From assembly GCA_015143295.1 (NCBI GenBank), contig CM026552.1:60940944-61004943 (forward strand): a stretch of DNA of 64,000 bases, read 5' to 3'. Position numbers and translations under genes: made by a program. Origin of the DNA: Tetracentron sinense. Its lineage: Eukaryota > Streptophyta > Magnoliopsida > Trochodendrales > Trochodendraceae. The notes beneath the pieces were generated by a model. It was given only the letters and a program-made list of their open reading frames with translations. It was not told where the DNA came from and searched no databases. Below, piece by piece: positions 12,501 through 22,952 of the stretch (position 1 is the first letter of the stretch; every line of letters begins with the position of its first letter).

Positions 12501-13936
12501 CTATATTTCTGGCTCAAGCTCCTAATGTGGTCCGGCGTCCCTTCCTCGGCAGCTCCTCCTCCTGTTAGAGATACTAGCTCTAACCCTTCTTGACTTCTGC
12601 AGCTCGACGACCATCTCCTTCCATCCAACCGGCTCAAAGCTTCCAAGTCGAGCTCCCCAAAGTTGGTAGAAAGCTCATCATCACTATGCCCAGTTTCAAT
12701 GGAGGACCCTCCTCTGCCATCACAACTGTTAGTCAGCAATGGCAAAAGACCTTGGGTCGATCTGGAAACAAGTTTCCGTTTGTTGGAAACCGATGATGAT
12801 CTACGACGCCTATGATACATTGTCTGGCTTCCGCAAAAAATATTGCTTCCTTTTCTCCTCAAAGTATCGGAAAATGAAGGAGAGTAGCAGCCTGCGCAAC
12901 CCACCCTATGCTTGGGTGTCCTTTTAGACCAATAGCAAGGAATCCCACATCCCTGACGCCCCGGCAGATCTAAGTGATCATCCACTTCATCATCCCCATC
13001 ATTGAAGGAAGCTGTAGTGCCATCCCAAGAACCAACAGTACTGGGGTTTCGGTTTCGATATCTATTGTACGAACTGGTCGATGCTGCTGGTGTACTATAA
13101 GAATAAGAAGAGTCCTCTCTTCGGCTATTCTTCAACAGTTTAGAAGAATGAGACCAATTTCCACATCTGAGCCTGGAAAGCAATGGCGATGGTGCTGAAA
13201 TCCGCCGAAAATCCTCAGAATTGCAGTATTCAGTGTCATCAGATTGCTCCACCAAGCTAATTGAGTCTCCCCTTGAATCTAACGAGATGGATGGAAGATC
13301 CTCCAACATTCGTCTCGAAGTTTTGGAGTTTCTACTGAGGACAATCTGCTGCTGCTGTTGTTGTTGTTGTCTAGAGAGAGTAGCAGAGCTTTTCTTGAAT
13401 TTTTTCCTGAGTGTTGTTGGTCTTCTGAGAGGTGGAGTCCCCAACAACCCCAGATTGGTATCTCTGGCTCTGAAGACCATGATGGGGTGGTGGTGATCCG
13501 CGAGATAAGTGTCGCTCTTGGAACCATCCTTGTGATGGGCATCACTAGAGCTATCTTCACCATCAACGGATGATCCTTCTTCCTGCCCATAGTTATCCAA
13601 TCTTCCTTCACTTGATTTTCCACCGGAGTTCTGATGCCTCCAATTGCAGAGGAACACCTTCTTTTTCCCATTGTTTTCGCCGTCGCTTCTCAGGGGCAAA
13701 AGGGACTGTGGTGAGAGTTCTGAATTTGCGATTGCGTCATTCCTATGATTCCAGCTAGAAGCAGCAGCAGCGGCGGCAGCTACAACTGGTGATCTAGCAG
13801 AACTGAGAGGGGACCTCCATGAAGAAGTAGTCTCTGGATCGCGTAAAACACGCGCAGCCTTGCGAATGGCAGTGAGTTCCTTTTTCCAGTGAAGCTTACT
13901 AGGAGTTGGATGATCAATGCGGGAGGCGCGTGACAT
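2020..13936 (-). CDS. STI: STICHEL, DnaX-like AAA+ protein of trichome branching (C-terminus missing)
   Basis: Three exons, 11810-13936, 11173-11392 and 2020-2583, keep one frame through phase 0 and phase 1 GT-AG junctions and give about 970 residues. Arabidopsis STI has about 1,218, so roughly 250 C-terminal residues are missing. The start chosen is the ATG at 13936, giving [19 protein letters not shown]; family members begin similarly with SKLHLKKELTQIRKA. The frame is open upstream to 14140, but that stretch lacks family similarity and contains an acceptor-like site, so it is probably 5' UTR. Visible parts: basic N-terminus (1-45), alanine and glutamine runs, the conserved [14 protein letters not shown] block, an [13 protein letters not shown] nuclear-signal-like stretch, then the clamp-loader AAA+ region with Walker A GPRGTGKT (about 510), a cysteine cluster [10 protein letters not shown], Walker B VFVIDECH (about 590) and SRCQK (about 637). 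In Arabidopsis STI regulates trichome branch number; a polymerase role is not shown. Confidence 0.93.
3649..3890. repeat. Cluster of GAAACATGT/AATGTTTC inverted motifs
   Basis: GAAACATGT at 3651 pairs with ACATGTTTC at about 3680, and AATGTTTC-ATAC-GAAACATT forms a short perfect hairpin near 3783. A block like ACGAAACA(C/T)TTCCATTTCCATG occurs twice, at about 3700 and 3793. It may be a small non-autonomous DNA element; no TSD was found. Confidence 0.3.
4120..4230 (+). promoter_or_regulatory. Palindromic GATCG/GGTCGACC cluster in LTR F
   Basis: CTGGTCGACCGACTG, CCCGATCGACC, GCGATCGGCC and GCCGATCGAC lie within about 100 bp, some 80 bp upstream of the TATA box. This is a degenerate version of the module seen in seven other LTRs of the window. 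Confidence 0.45.
4890..5090 (+). repeat. Tandem array in LTR F, about 49-bp unit, four copies
   Basis: Units share TTCAAGGATGTCTACCACC followed by TTGCTTGTAAAGTATAGCTC. The last copy is more diverged. The array sits where the A-, C- and E-type LTRs also carry tandem arrays, but the unit sequence is different. Confidence 0.75.
5342..6220 (+). mobile_element. 5'-truncated L1-type LINE, 3' end with zf-RVT region and poly(A)
   Basis: The first 350 bp are open (5362-5712) and read like the end of plant L1 ORF2: [11 protein letters not shown], a [11 protein letters not shown] block, then [11 protein letters not shown], typical of the zf-RVT domain. In other frames there follow [20 protein letters not shown] and [14 protein letters not shown], so the copy carries at least two frameshifts and an in-frame stop before the EETIDHL block. 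A short poly(A) stands at 6210-6220. Everything upstream in ORF2, including the polymerase, is absent. TGGAAAATG occurs near both ends (about 5355 and 6231) and might be part of a TSD, but it is not directly next to the poly(A). Confidence 0.8.
6255..6770 (+). repeat. GATATC-rich dispersed repeat, copy 2
   Basis: Same family as 241-740: a head of GATATC and CGATATCGACGATATCG motifs (6275-6405), then the same AT-rich body. The two copies are clearly diverged, by eye some 15-20 percent with small indels. Confidence 0.6.
7400..8335. mobile_element. Possible degraded MULE-like non-autonomous element
   Basis: AAAAGGACAACACTGCCCTT near 7453 is the inverted counterpart of AAGGGCACTATTGTCCTTTT near 8226. 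Weaker inverted similarity continues outward through an (A/T)ACACCA(T/A)A block at about 7421 and 8297. No TSD could be read and nothing inside is recognisable. It could also be chance similarity of AT-rich sequence. Confidence 0.3.
8869..8913. repeat. (AC)n microsatellite followed by (AT)n
   Basis: About 17 AC units, then about five AT units, within STI intron 2. Confidence 0.95.
9062..9650. mobile_element. MULE-like TIR element, 589 bp, with near-perfect 9-bp TSD
   Basis: The ends carry a perfect 16-bp inverted repeat, AGTGTTACCTAGGCAC at 9062-9077 and its complement at 9634-9649. Flanks are GTAGGATAT (9053-9061) and GCAGGATAT (9651-9659), eight of nine matching, which fits the 9-bp duplications of Mutator-like elements. 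Inside are CACGACACTC-type repeats and an (AT)n run, but no transposase, so it is non-autonomous. Confidence 0.7.
9507..9538. repeat. (AT)n microsatellite
   Basis: About 16 AT units inside the 9062-9650 TIR element. Confidence 0.95.
10597..10619. repeat. (GA)n microsatellite
   Basis: About 11 AG units in a purine-rich stretch of STI intron 2. Confidence 0.9.
10752..10802. repeat. Short tandem duplication, 23-bp unit
   Basis: AATGTTGAGAATGTTTTTGTTC is followed directly by a second copy with one change. It lies in STI intron 2. Confidence 0.7.
11173..11392 (-). CDS. STI: STI exon 2
   Basis: 220 bp encoding the post-ATPase helical segment that begins [20 protein letters not shown] and ends FFGGRS. 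It ends in phase 1 before GTAAGTAC; the split codon restores the family leucine at the start of exon 3. The segment corresponds to the DnaX domain III-like region. Confidence 0.9.
11393..11809 (-). other. STI: STI intron 1
   Basis: A 417-bp intron with donor CTC/GTAAGT and acceptor CATAG/GTTGGG. It is AT-rich and contains no element I can recognise. Confidence 0.88.
11810..13936 (-). CDS. STI: STI exon 1
   Basis: 2127 bp, exactly 709 codons, ending in CTC before GTAAGT (phase 0). It holds the whole N-terminal low-complexity region and the ATPase core. A CAG/CAA run near 13349-13371 encodes eight glutamines, and a GCN run near 13760-13782 encodes seven alanines. Both can be polymorphic in length. 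Confidence 0.9.
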
Positions 13937-14360
13937 TTTCTCTTCCCTGACAACCTTGCGATTTAGAAGAGCGAACAATGCAAGAGCCCCATCCCCCAAA
14001 ATTTCAATCCCAGATCCCAATACTCTCTTACACTCAAGAAATGTCTGAAAATAATACAATGTAGACAAGAAGATTGTTATTAGAATTTTAAGGGAGATGG
14101 GTGAGGCAGGAGATCTTGATTCTTGAGAGAGATCTGCCAAATTATATTACAGAGTGCTGAAATATCTAGGGTTTTTAGTTGGCGCTCCCTCCCTCACCGA
14201 GAAAAAAAATAAAAATAAATCAAAACTCCCTCCAAACCCGCCGAGATTCTCTTTCTTTTTGTGTTTTGTTTTATAGTCCAAATCTTTCTTTTATTCACCT
14301 TAAATTTCTTCATCCTCTTTCTTAGCCCTTTTTCTTTCCTTTTTCTATCCTCTTTTCATA
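13937..14360 (-). promoter_or_regulatory. STI: STI 5' UTR and proximal promoter region
   Basis: Upstream of the chosen start, an acceptor-like TTATTTTCAG (about 14045, minus strand) suggests a 5' UTR intron. Near 14179 there is TTGGCGCT, resembling an E2F core, and pyrimidine-rich tracts on the plus strand follow. The transcription start cannot be placed from sequence alone. Confidence 0.4.
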
Positions 14361-14650
14361 TTAATACTAACGGGTGGCACGTGTGATGCACGTGAGAGCA
14401 AGGGGAAGAAGTTAACCATGATTAATAGGAGTTAAAAGGGACACGGGTTAACCCGTAAGTGAGATTGAACTCTCCCCGAGTTCAATCACAATTGGCTGTA
14501 ATTATATTATTTAAATAGATAGATGAGCAAGGAGTAGTTTGAAAATTAAAGTAAAACATTAAATCAAAATTTTATTTTATATAAGGGTAGTTTAGGAATT
14601 TGGGAAAAATTAGGCTACGCCTGCCTCTCGCATTATAATAGTAAAGAAGA
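14361..14650 (+). repeat. 283-bp tandem repeat, copy 1 (CACGTG-bearing)
   Basis: Begins near TAATACTAACGGGTGGCACG and ends GCATTATAATAGTAAAGA. It contains GCACGTG twice around a short spacer, forming a small palindrome, and an inner block TTGAACTCTCCCCGAGTTCA with its own dyad. The next 280 bp repeat it in the same orientation. Confidence 0.85.
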
Positions 14651-14930
14651 TTACCGTGTGGCACGTGCAATGCACGTGAGAGCGAGAGGAAGGAGTTAAC
14701 CACAATTAATAGGAGTTAAAAGGGACACGTGTTAGCCTGTAGGTGTGATTGAACTCTCCCCGAGTTCAATCACAATTGGCTATAATTCTATTATTTAAAT
14801 AGATAGATGAGCAAGGGGTAGTTTGAGAATTAAGTAAAACCTTAAATCAAAGTTTTGTTTATATAAGGGTAATTTGGGAATTCGAGGAAAATCGGTTATG
14901 CGTGCCTCTCGCATTATAATAGTAAAGATT
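14651..14930 (+). repeat. 283-bp tandem repeat, copy 2
   Basis: Same order of motifs as copy 1, roughly 88-90 percent identical by eye, ending in the identical ATTATAATAGTAAAGA. The hairpin head and short AT-rich tail suggest a small non-autonomous element duplicated in tandem; I cannot assign a class. Confidence 0.85.
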
Positions 14931-15489
14931 TTTAAGTGTATAATTTTTTTAGATTTGAAATATGAATATATGCATAGAAAATAATCCCTTCCCTGTTTAT
15001 CAAAAAAAAAAAAAAAATCCTTCCTCGCGAGAGAAATGTCAACAGTCAAAACTGAGATGTTTCTCTTTTATTATAACTCTTATAGTTAATTTTTTAACCT
15101 AGATTTTTAGTAAAGACCCTGGTTTAAAATATTAATCACAATTAAAATAGGTATGATGTTAGATTTTTTTTTGGGGGGCCGGGGGGGAGACGTTGCTCTC
15201 AGAAGGAGCGGATTAGCGTTCTTTATATACATGCTGATAAGGCATTTAAACAAAAGAAAACCATTAAAAAAAAAAGCATGGAGAAATCAAGGGAATTAAA
15301 AAGCAAGATATGGTCTTAAATAGTAATAATGTTATTCGGAAAATAAAGTCAGGACAAATATATATTTGTTAGGTTTGTTTCAAATCCTTATCCCAAGGGT
15401 GTAAGAAAATTAATTAGATTTAGGTTATAAGTAGAATCTCATAAACTAGTAAGAGGTCTTTTGCTATATTGTCGATCTCAAACCACCAT
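14931..15489. other. Intergenic, nothing recognised
   Basis: AT-rich sequence with a poly(A) run (15002-15017) and a G-rich stretch GGGGGGCCGGGGGGGAGA near 15173. No gene or element was recognised. Confidence 0.5.
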
Positions 15490-16117
15490 AGATATGAACT
15501 AGCAAATGCCCTGTGCATTGCAATGCACGGGTGCATAAAAACAAAATAGAAAATAAAAAACATTTAAAATAATACATGACTTAATGAACAATATTCAAGA
15601 AATAAGGAGAACCATTACTAAATTTTACCTAAAAAATACAACATACTTAAGAAAGTTCATAAACTGAACAAAAATTCATCATTAACTATATAAACTTAAA
15701 GGAGCACATATATTTTTTTATATAAAAAATGGTAAAGTACAAACATTTTTTTTTAAAATCATTTGATCTAAATGTCGTCAAGTTATGTAGGGATTTCTTG
15801 AGTAAGATCCTCAAGTTGGGGTTCAACACAGTCAACTAAAGAGCAGAGAAAGAAACTGAATAAAACTTCGTCATCATATAAATGAACATAGTAAACTTAC
15901 GTTAAAATGAAATATAAAAAATTTAATAATCATCTAATATAAACATAATGTATCAAATTAAAATTTTTTAAAAAAAATCTAATATAGACATAAGAGAATG
16001 AGAAATTCTTAGCGGAAAAGAATAATCCACAATTTTTTTTTAACATCGAAGAATCAAATAAATAGGATAATGAAATAGAAGGAATAAACTACAAAAACTC
16101 AACAAAATTTGAGTATG
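15490..16117. mobile_element. Left part of unclassified element (Helitron-like?) split by the Tat element
   Basis: It starts near a perfect palindrome GTGCATTGCAATGCAC followed by GGG (about 15517-15535), the GTGCATTGCACGGG type of head seen in many plant non-autonomous elements. AT-rich sequence runs up to the ACTAT target site and resumes at 28951. The class is uncertain. Confidence 0.35.
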
Positions 16118-16446
16118 ACTATTGTAAGCACCCCAATTTTGCAACCCTCTAGTCACTTTTCATACCCTTAAAAACCCTTTTAAAAATCCTCTTTTAAAAT
16201 CCTCATTCGGCGTGCTTCAATTTTCAAAAACGGCCCAGAGGTGAAAAATGACCAAAATGCCCCTAGGGTAAAAAATGACCAAAATATCCCTAAAAAGTAC
16301 TGAAAATTTTATATTTTATCTAAAATATTTTTTTAGATGTTATCAATTCAATTTTAACTATTTTCGGGCTCAAAACAGAAAATCGGCTTTTCGACGAATC
16401 AAAAAGCGCCACGTGGCACAAAAATGATTTTTTAAACCCCTAAATA

Positions 16447-16634
16447 GGGGCGCTACTTCAAACAACACCCCCAGAATTACATTTTTTCCCTTGGACTGGT
16501 CAAAACCATGTCAGCATATTTTTTTAATAAAATAAATGGGGCCGCCTCACCCGTTTTGCCGCCTCACTGTTTACCACCGCCCTGCTTTTTGGGGTTTTTA
16601 TCCACAGGGGCACTACTACAAGTAGCGCCCCCCT
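16447..16634 (+). promoter_or_regulatory. GGGGCGCTACT hairpin motifs in 5' LTR
   Basis: Two dyads at 16447-16472 and 16607-16632, each of the form GGGGC(G/A)CTACT, short loop, AGTAGCGCCCC or a degenerate version. The second ends about 15 bp before the TATA box. Confidence 0.7.
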
Positions 16635-16924
16635 GTTTTGAAAACCTATAAATACCCCACCCCATCTCCTTCATTCTCATTCCATTCTCTCTCACTCTTC
16701 TCTCTTTTCTTCTTCAAAACTCTTCGGAGCGCTTCGGATTCCCGATAACGTCGATTGCGAATGGTCGATTCTCGGGACTTCTTTTTAGAAATCTTTTGAG
16801 ATTTTCCGGAAGGTAATTTTTCTCAAAAACTCTATCTTGCTTTGTCTTTTAGTAATTTAAATTAGTTTAACCACTTTTTCAAATTGTTTTTAAATTATTT
16901 AAATACTTAGACTGCTTATCCTAT

Positions 16925-17155
16925 TGAACCCCTGCCTAAATTCCAGTTTAAATATAGTCTCGCCTAGTCGAACATCTGCCCAAATTTCAGATCAAATATA
17001 GCCTCGCCTAGTCGAACCTCTGCCCAAATCCTGATTCAAAACTAGTCTCACCTAGTTGAACCTCTGCCCAAATCCCGGTTCAAAACTAGCCTCGCATAGT
17101 CGAATCCCTGCCCAAATTCCAGTTCAAAACTAGCCTTGTCTAAGTCGAACCTCTG
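16925..17155 (+). repeat. CTAGTCGAACCTCTGCCC tandem array (5' LTR)
   Basis: About five units of 45-50 bp sharing CCTAGTCGAACCTCTGCCCA and TTCAAAACTAGCCTCG. It recurs in the 3' LTR at 27690-27915. Confidence 0.8.
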
Positions 17156-17159
17156 CCCG

Positions 17160-17450
17160 GAAACCCTGATTAAACCCTAGTTAATCCTAATGAAATCCCA
17201 GTTAATCCTGATTAAATCCCAGTTAACCCTAGTTAAACCCTGATTAAACCCCAGTTAATCCTAGTTAAACCCTAGTTAACCCTAGTTAAACCCTGATTAA
17301 ACCCCAGTTAACCCTAGTTAAAGTCTCAGTTAATCCTAGTTAAACCCTAGGTAAACTCCAACTATACCCTACCTAAACCTTAGGCAAACCCTACCTAAAC
17401 CCTAGGTAAACCCTACCTAAACCTTAGGTAAACCTTGGCTAAACCCCCTT
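17160..17450 (+). repeat. Telomere-like CCCTAGTTAAA degenerate array (5' LTR)
   Basis: Dozens of imperfect units such as AACCCTAGTTAAACCCTGA and AACCCTAGGTAAACCCTACC. They resemble but are not the plant telomere repeat CCCTAAA. The array recurs in the 3' LTR at 27925-28215, so it belongs to the LTR. Confidence 0.8.
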
Positions 17451-18213
17451 CCTACCTAGTCAAACCCCTGTTAGAGCCTCGATTCAAACCCTGTTCAGAT
17501 TCCAACCTTTGCTTCTCAGCACGAGCTTAAACTGCCTCATTGCTCCTCAGCACGAGCTTAAAAGGTCATTTCGCTCTCAAATCAGCGAAATCCATCAAAT
17601 CAAATCATCCAACCTTTTGCTCCTCAGCACGAGCTCAAAAGGCAATTTCGCTCCTCAAATAGGAGCAAAAAACCTCAAACCTTTCAATCACCGATAATCC
17701 AAACCATCAAAAACCCTCAAACCTTTCAATCACCCATAATCCAAACCATCAAACAATCAAACCATCAATCGCCTTCCGGAACTACATGTGGCTTGATTCC
17801 ACTAATAGTGGATACGTAGGCAACCCTGATCGGGTTCAGCTCCCCTAGGATAGAATCCCTATTCCGTTTCTATCTTGTCTATCTCAATTCATTTATTTCA
17901 GTTAATATTACATTACTCAACATATAGATCAAATTGCAAACTTCTTTATGGTTTCCTTTATTTGATTCAGACTTACAGAGTAGGTAACCATCTCCGGATA
18001 GGAGTTTAGGAGTGCCTAACACCTTCCCCTAACTCAACTGAATCATTTACCCTGACCTCTGACTTCCAGACTATGCCTTATCTAACTATTTCAGGAACCT
18101 GTTACCCTCAGAATTAGGTAGGTGGCGACTCTCAACTCAATTGCAATTTATCACTTATACCTCATCGGGATCCAACCTAATCGGGAATAGGGGTTAAAAT
18201 TTAGGTACTCATA

Positions 18214-18236
18214 GCTGGCAGCTCTGCTGGGGACTC
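18214..18236 (+). other. Tat element primer-binding region
   Basis: GGCAGCTCTGCTGGGGAC directly follows the 5' LTR and is close to the TGGCGACTCTGCTGGGGA type of plant Tat/Ogre elements. Confidence 0.65.
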
Positions 18237-19189
18237 TGGTTTTCCATACCAGTATTCAAGCCAAAATCTAAGTCTGAATAAAATACCGGAAACCACATCA
18301 GAATTTTTCAATTTCATCTATACGTTATTTCATTCATTTTTAAATTAAAATATCGGACATTTGTTTACAAAACTTAGCAACATGCCTAAGGTTCCATTTT
18401 TATTCGTTGCTTGATTTTGATTCACATTCATATTCATTGCATAATAAAATAAAAACCCTACACCCATCTAGATTGGATCCTGTTAGCTTACAATCGAGGG
18501 ATGGTTATCCCCGATGATGGAGCCCAAAGATCTGTGGAAAGTATTAGTTGTAGACCGAGAGATGGTTATCTCCGGTAAACACGACTGGTCTTTCCCGCTT
18601 GCACCAATCGTCCCTTTTCAGGTATGTTCTATACCGGGGAGTCGCATATATGGTCAAGTATTCCTCAACCTTATAGTCAAAAACCTATATACACCAGCAT
18701 GAGCATGCAGATTATAAAGCACTGTTTGGGCATAAACAAAGAGCTACCCGTCAGGAGGGACAATCTTATCCCTATTCTGCTCTTGGTTCAAGCCGCTCCC
18801 TTATTTCTGCTTAGATATAGGGATTTTCTTATCCCTATACCTAACCTATTTTGGAGTTTGTGTGAGCCCTATTTTATGTTAGATAGGCGTGAACCCTAAC
18901 CCTTCTTAGCTAACTCAACACATGTGTGAGGCTGATACCCTAAATCAAACTGGTCAAGGGGCAACCAACCAACCCACATTAAAATGGGTTGTATGGACTC
19001 TCCTTTTTTTCAGTTTTATCTTAACCCATTTGGCCCTGGTTTCCTACAACCCAGATAAATTAAATAGATTTCTATCCACTCACCCCAATGGGTTACACAC
19101 GTTGAATTAGTTCACCCCTTAAAATGTTAATTCTTTCAATTCTATTCATTCAATTTCATTTCAAATCTCAATTCCTACCATCATCATCA

Positions 19190-19640
19190 ATCTTCTGAGT
19201 TTACATCTAACTCAGGTTTTTTTAGTCAAAATTTATTTAATATTCAATCCATACCAACCCATCCATCTTCCGAGTTACATCTAACTCATGTTTTTTTTAG
19301 TCAAAATTTATTTTGATTAATATCTGATCCATACCATCACCCCTATTCATCATCTGAGTTTCCATCTGACTCAAATTTTTTCTAATCAAAACTCATTTTG
19401 GTTAATTCATATTCAATCCATTTTAATTCATTTCATCACCATTCTTTATCTAAGTTTACATCAAGTTCAGGTATTGCCTTTTTAGTCAAATTTTGTTTTC
19501 ACTAATTCACATTCAATTTATTGCAATTTTATCATCCTCATTTAAATTTATTCTTATTTGTTTCTATCAAGATTCAAATTCTTTTATTGGCATCATCATC
19601 ATCCATCATTTTATTCTGAGTTTAACTCAGTCATTTTTTT
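19190..19640 (+). repeat. Diverged repeats, about 100-bp unit, four to five copies
   Basis: Units carry TCATC(T/C)(T/G)GAGTT, a short run ending ATCTAACTCA, then TTTTTTTAGTCAAAATTTAT. They form part of the non-coding interior of the Tat element. Confidence 0.6.
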
Positions 19641-20249
19641 CAAAATTCAAATTCATTATTGAATTCATCATGTGCATATCTTGATCACATCATCATGCAT
19701 TAGGTCTAGTTAAGTCTGGTCCGTCTACATGCAATATCACATCAGCAACTGGTCCTTCAAATTTGGGTAAACTCATCAAGCCGCAGGGATTCCCCTGACT
19801 ATGAACTAACAATGCTTGCAACTATTCCCAGAAAAAAAATGCCCTAGATTAGCAGATCATAGATCCCAAGGGAGTATCACAGTCGCTTGATTTTGTTACC
19901 CTTTTATTGAAAGATCAGTAAATAGGATCCGGCTCAAGCACATCACTCAGCACCCATATCTTCATCACTGTATAAACATAATGTTGTTCATTTGTATAAA
20001 GGATCCATCAACATGTCTTGCAACACATCTTGTGCATGATCATCATCATCCTGTATATCACTATCTCACATTTTATGCATGCTCCCATCATCTTCTATGT
20101 CATGCATGTCAAGTATCGTCTCTTAGGTTACCATGTCATGACTTACACCATCATTTCATCTTCTTAGTCTCATGCCTAGCATCAACTCGCTCTATGTTCT
20201 CAGTTCTATCCTTCCCAAGTGGCAGATTTAGAGGCAATCATTTGAAGAA

Positions 20250-20725
20250 ATGGAGCGTGACGAAGCATCAAATGATCACAAGGGAATCATAGAAACCTTT
20301 CGTAGGGAAGAGCTCAGAGTCCTTCTAAGTGACGTCGCCTATATTTTGAATGGATTCAAAGAAGTACAGGAGCAAAACCAAAACCAGGTTCTCATACCAC
20401 AACAAGTGCGAACGTTACCCAGAAACTTTACCCCACTACCGTGTAAGCTCAACCAAATTTTGCCCTTACTCATACAGAAAAACCTGGTTTAGCCTCGAGA
20501 CCCTACACCACCACCAACCCGTCCATCACCCGATTTTCGTATGAACCAGTATTGTTCATTCCATCAAGCCATTGGGCATGACATTGACCGATGTATGCTT
20601 TTGAAGCAGTCATCCAAGATTTAATCGATCAGGGCGACATTATAATCAGACCAGATATCATCATTGGAAATGGGTACCCTTTTCACCAAAATAGGTCTAT
20701 CCACCCTACCCAATGAGTTGCCTCT
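20250..20725 (+). pseudogene. Tat-type gag remnant
   Basis: A stretch reading like CSFHQAIGHDIDRC, followed by a leucine/lysine-rich segment, matches the CxFHxxxGHxxxxC pattern near the end of Tat/Ogre gag. The region is broken at several points and no flanking pol was seen. Confidence 0.55.
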
Positions 20726-22830
20726 GTACCATCTAAGCTTCTAAGGTAGAAGAGATGATTGAAGTATCACCAGCAAGCTTGCTACTGCGAGATTGATCAA
20801 ACCATATTTCAAACTTTGTCTGTTCAAATTTCTTTTTGTTTTTTGTTGGCCTTAGTGGTCAAGGATGTCTGTAAAAATTCTCCTTTTTGAGTCAAGTCTT
20901 GTATAGTCATTTTCTATAAAATGGTACTTTTTCCAAACATGACTCAACCTTTTTGCACAAAAAAAAAAGTTCATGATGGTACAACCTAAATCTTCTCAGA
21001 AGAGTTAGTGATTTAAAGCCACCCAAAAAAATATTTCTCATGCTAACTAAGCTTATTGGTCTAATGAGGGATTGCCCAAACATTCACCAAGCCATCCACT
21101 TCAATTTCATTGTACCCAGAGGCGGCATATATCAATGAGCAGAAGAGAGACCTCTCGAAAAGAGACCCTCGACCTCGCTGAGCCAAGCCAAGTAAGAGAA
21201 AGCTCAATGATGACCCTAAGCATGCAAAGATTAGCACCTTGCTAGCCCAAGTGCTAAGAGTGCAATGATACTACCTGCAGTATGTTTGCATGATCTCTTG
21301 AAGCACTTAATTCACTCCACCAATTTCAAGCATCCAACTGTCAATACAAGTAGAGCATTCACTAAGCAGATTGGGGCATCATCGAGATAGACATCTTACA
21401 GTCTAAGACATGGGCAATGCCACCCTTCAAAAGCTTGATCATTCATGCACTGAAGTAATACTATACAGTATGAGAGGTCAGGCTATCAAACCTCAGTAAA
21501 AGGTAGATACTTGTATGAAAAAATTCAGAAGAAGCAGAACAGATTCCAGTGTATCTCAAATAGTTGAGCAACCATATCAGTCAGGGCTACAAGCCAGAGC
21601 ATTAGAGGAAGATGATCCCATCTTCACACAAGAATCATTAGCTCATTCAATACCAGGGGCAAAATATGTCCATTTTTGAAGGCCCATACGGTTAGTCAAA
21701 GATTCTCTGAATACTCTTCGACTTAGCCGCATAGAGGATGAAGACCTCCTAGAGCTTGTCAGCATAGATCAGAACAGAGAAGCACCATGCTCAAGATCTT
21801 GCCAAGAAACTACCTGTACTCTTAGTCTGTTTGGGAAATGAAAGAAGGCCATGTTTGGTACATCATTCCTCCTTATTCGTTATAACCCATTAAATTCACA
21901 TCAATGAAGACCGCTAGTAAGCCCTTTGAGCCTAATAGCCTTTCTTTCATTACACTTTTATACCGAGACACCCTGTGCAAAATGTTTTACGAGCATGAAC
22001 TACGTCATGACCTGATCCTAAAAAGGGTACATAGGCAGCCTGAAAAATAGGTATGGTCAAATCAATCAGCTTTCTTGAGCAAACTAAAGTGTCTTAAAAG
22101 AAAAATCAATCAAAAGCTTAAGGCAAAGGCAAATTTTTTTTTTTTAAAAAAAAGACAAAAGCCAAAGAGAAAATCTCAAAGAAATGCTCAAGAAAGCTCA
22201 AAGGCAGAAAGGGTGTCCCAAATATTCAACCCCCTAGCCTACGTTTTGTCCTATCCTAAGTCCTTGTAGATCCCTTAGAGACTATGAGTATTGGCAGACT
22301 GACTGACAAAAGCTATACATCCTATCTGCAAGGCAATGACAGGAGAGGACAGTTCGACTTAGAAGATCGCAGGCCCAGTGAAAACCAGAAATGGCACTGA
22401 GGCGGAAAAATCATGCGAGCCCAGCCCTGATGTTGTTATCAGGGGCAAGAAAGGGAACAAGAAAATCAACTTCGCAGGCATGAGTGAAAACCGGGAATGG
22501 CCTCATTGCTAAAAAATTATGCGATCCCCAGACTTGGTCATTCTAAAGATAAAAAAGGGAAAAGTTGAACTCTGGTAATAGGATCCTAACAACGATTATC
22601 TCAGATAACATATTTACAAGTAACTCAGACTGAAGAACTCAATGTCGTTTGCAATCCGAAGCCCTTGGCTCCAAGCAAGACCAGATTCAGCATGCAATAA
22701 AGTTAGAATTGAGTGACTATCTTCCTTGGCTGAGCACGGGAGATCAACATTGCTCATTGCTATATCCTTCCATTTGGGGGCAAAGCATTCAATCTTCAGT
22801 AAGGGCAAACCCCCTCACAAACCAACAAAC
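20726..22830 (+). other. Tat element interior without recognisable coding
   Basis: Degraded sequence with scattered short open stretches only. A phrase such as GTTGGCCTTAGTGGTCAAGG near 20840 and an (A)n/(T)n run near 22134 stand out; no protease, RT, RNase H or integrase motif could be read. Confidence 0.5.
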
Positions 22831-22840
22831 AAAGAAAACA

Positions 22841-22952
22841 CTTATTTTGGAAAACTCGAAAGTCATTTGTTTTCAAAAAAGTTTTATTTTAGTTTATATT
22901 TTGGAAAACTCGAAAGTCAGTTGTTTTCAAAACAATTTTATTTTAGTCTATA
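22841..22952 (+). repeat. Tandem duplication, 57-bp unit, two copies
   Basis: TTTTGGAAAACTCGAAAGTC, a short T-rich run and TTTTCAAAA occur twice in a row. Confidence 0.85.

Larger units (their letters stand above)
16123..18213 (+). repeat. Tat element 5' LTR
   Basis: 2091 bp. Order: phrases like GTGAAAAATGACCAAAATGC, GGGGCGCTACT hairpins, TATA box CCTATAAATACC near 16648, a CTAGTCGAAC tandem array, a CCCTAGTTAAA array, then a conserved right third ending GGTACTCATA. Confidence 0.9.

Noticed and set aside
13937-14140. STI start at the upstream ATG (14140)
   Set aside because: The extra 68 residues show no family similarity and include a likely 5' UTR acceptor. The conserved SKLHWKKEL start fits the ATG at 13936.
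17160-17450. True interstitial telomere
   Set aside because: Units are degenerate, lack runs of CCCTAAA, and occur at the same place in both LTRs of one element.
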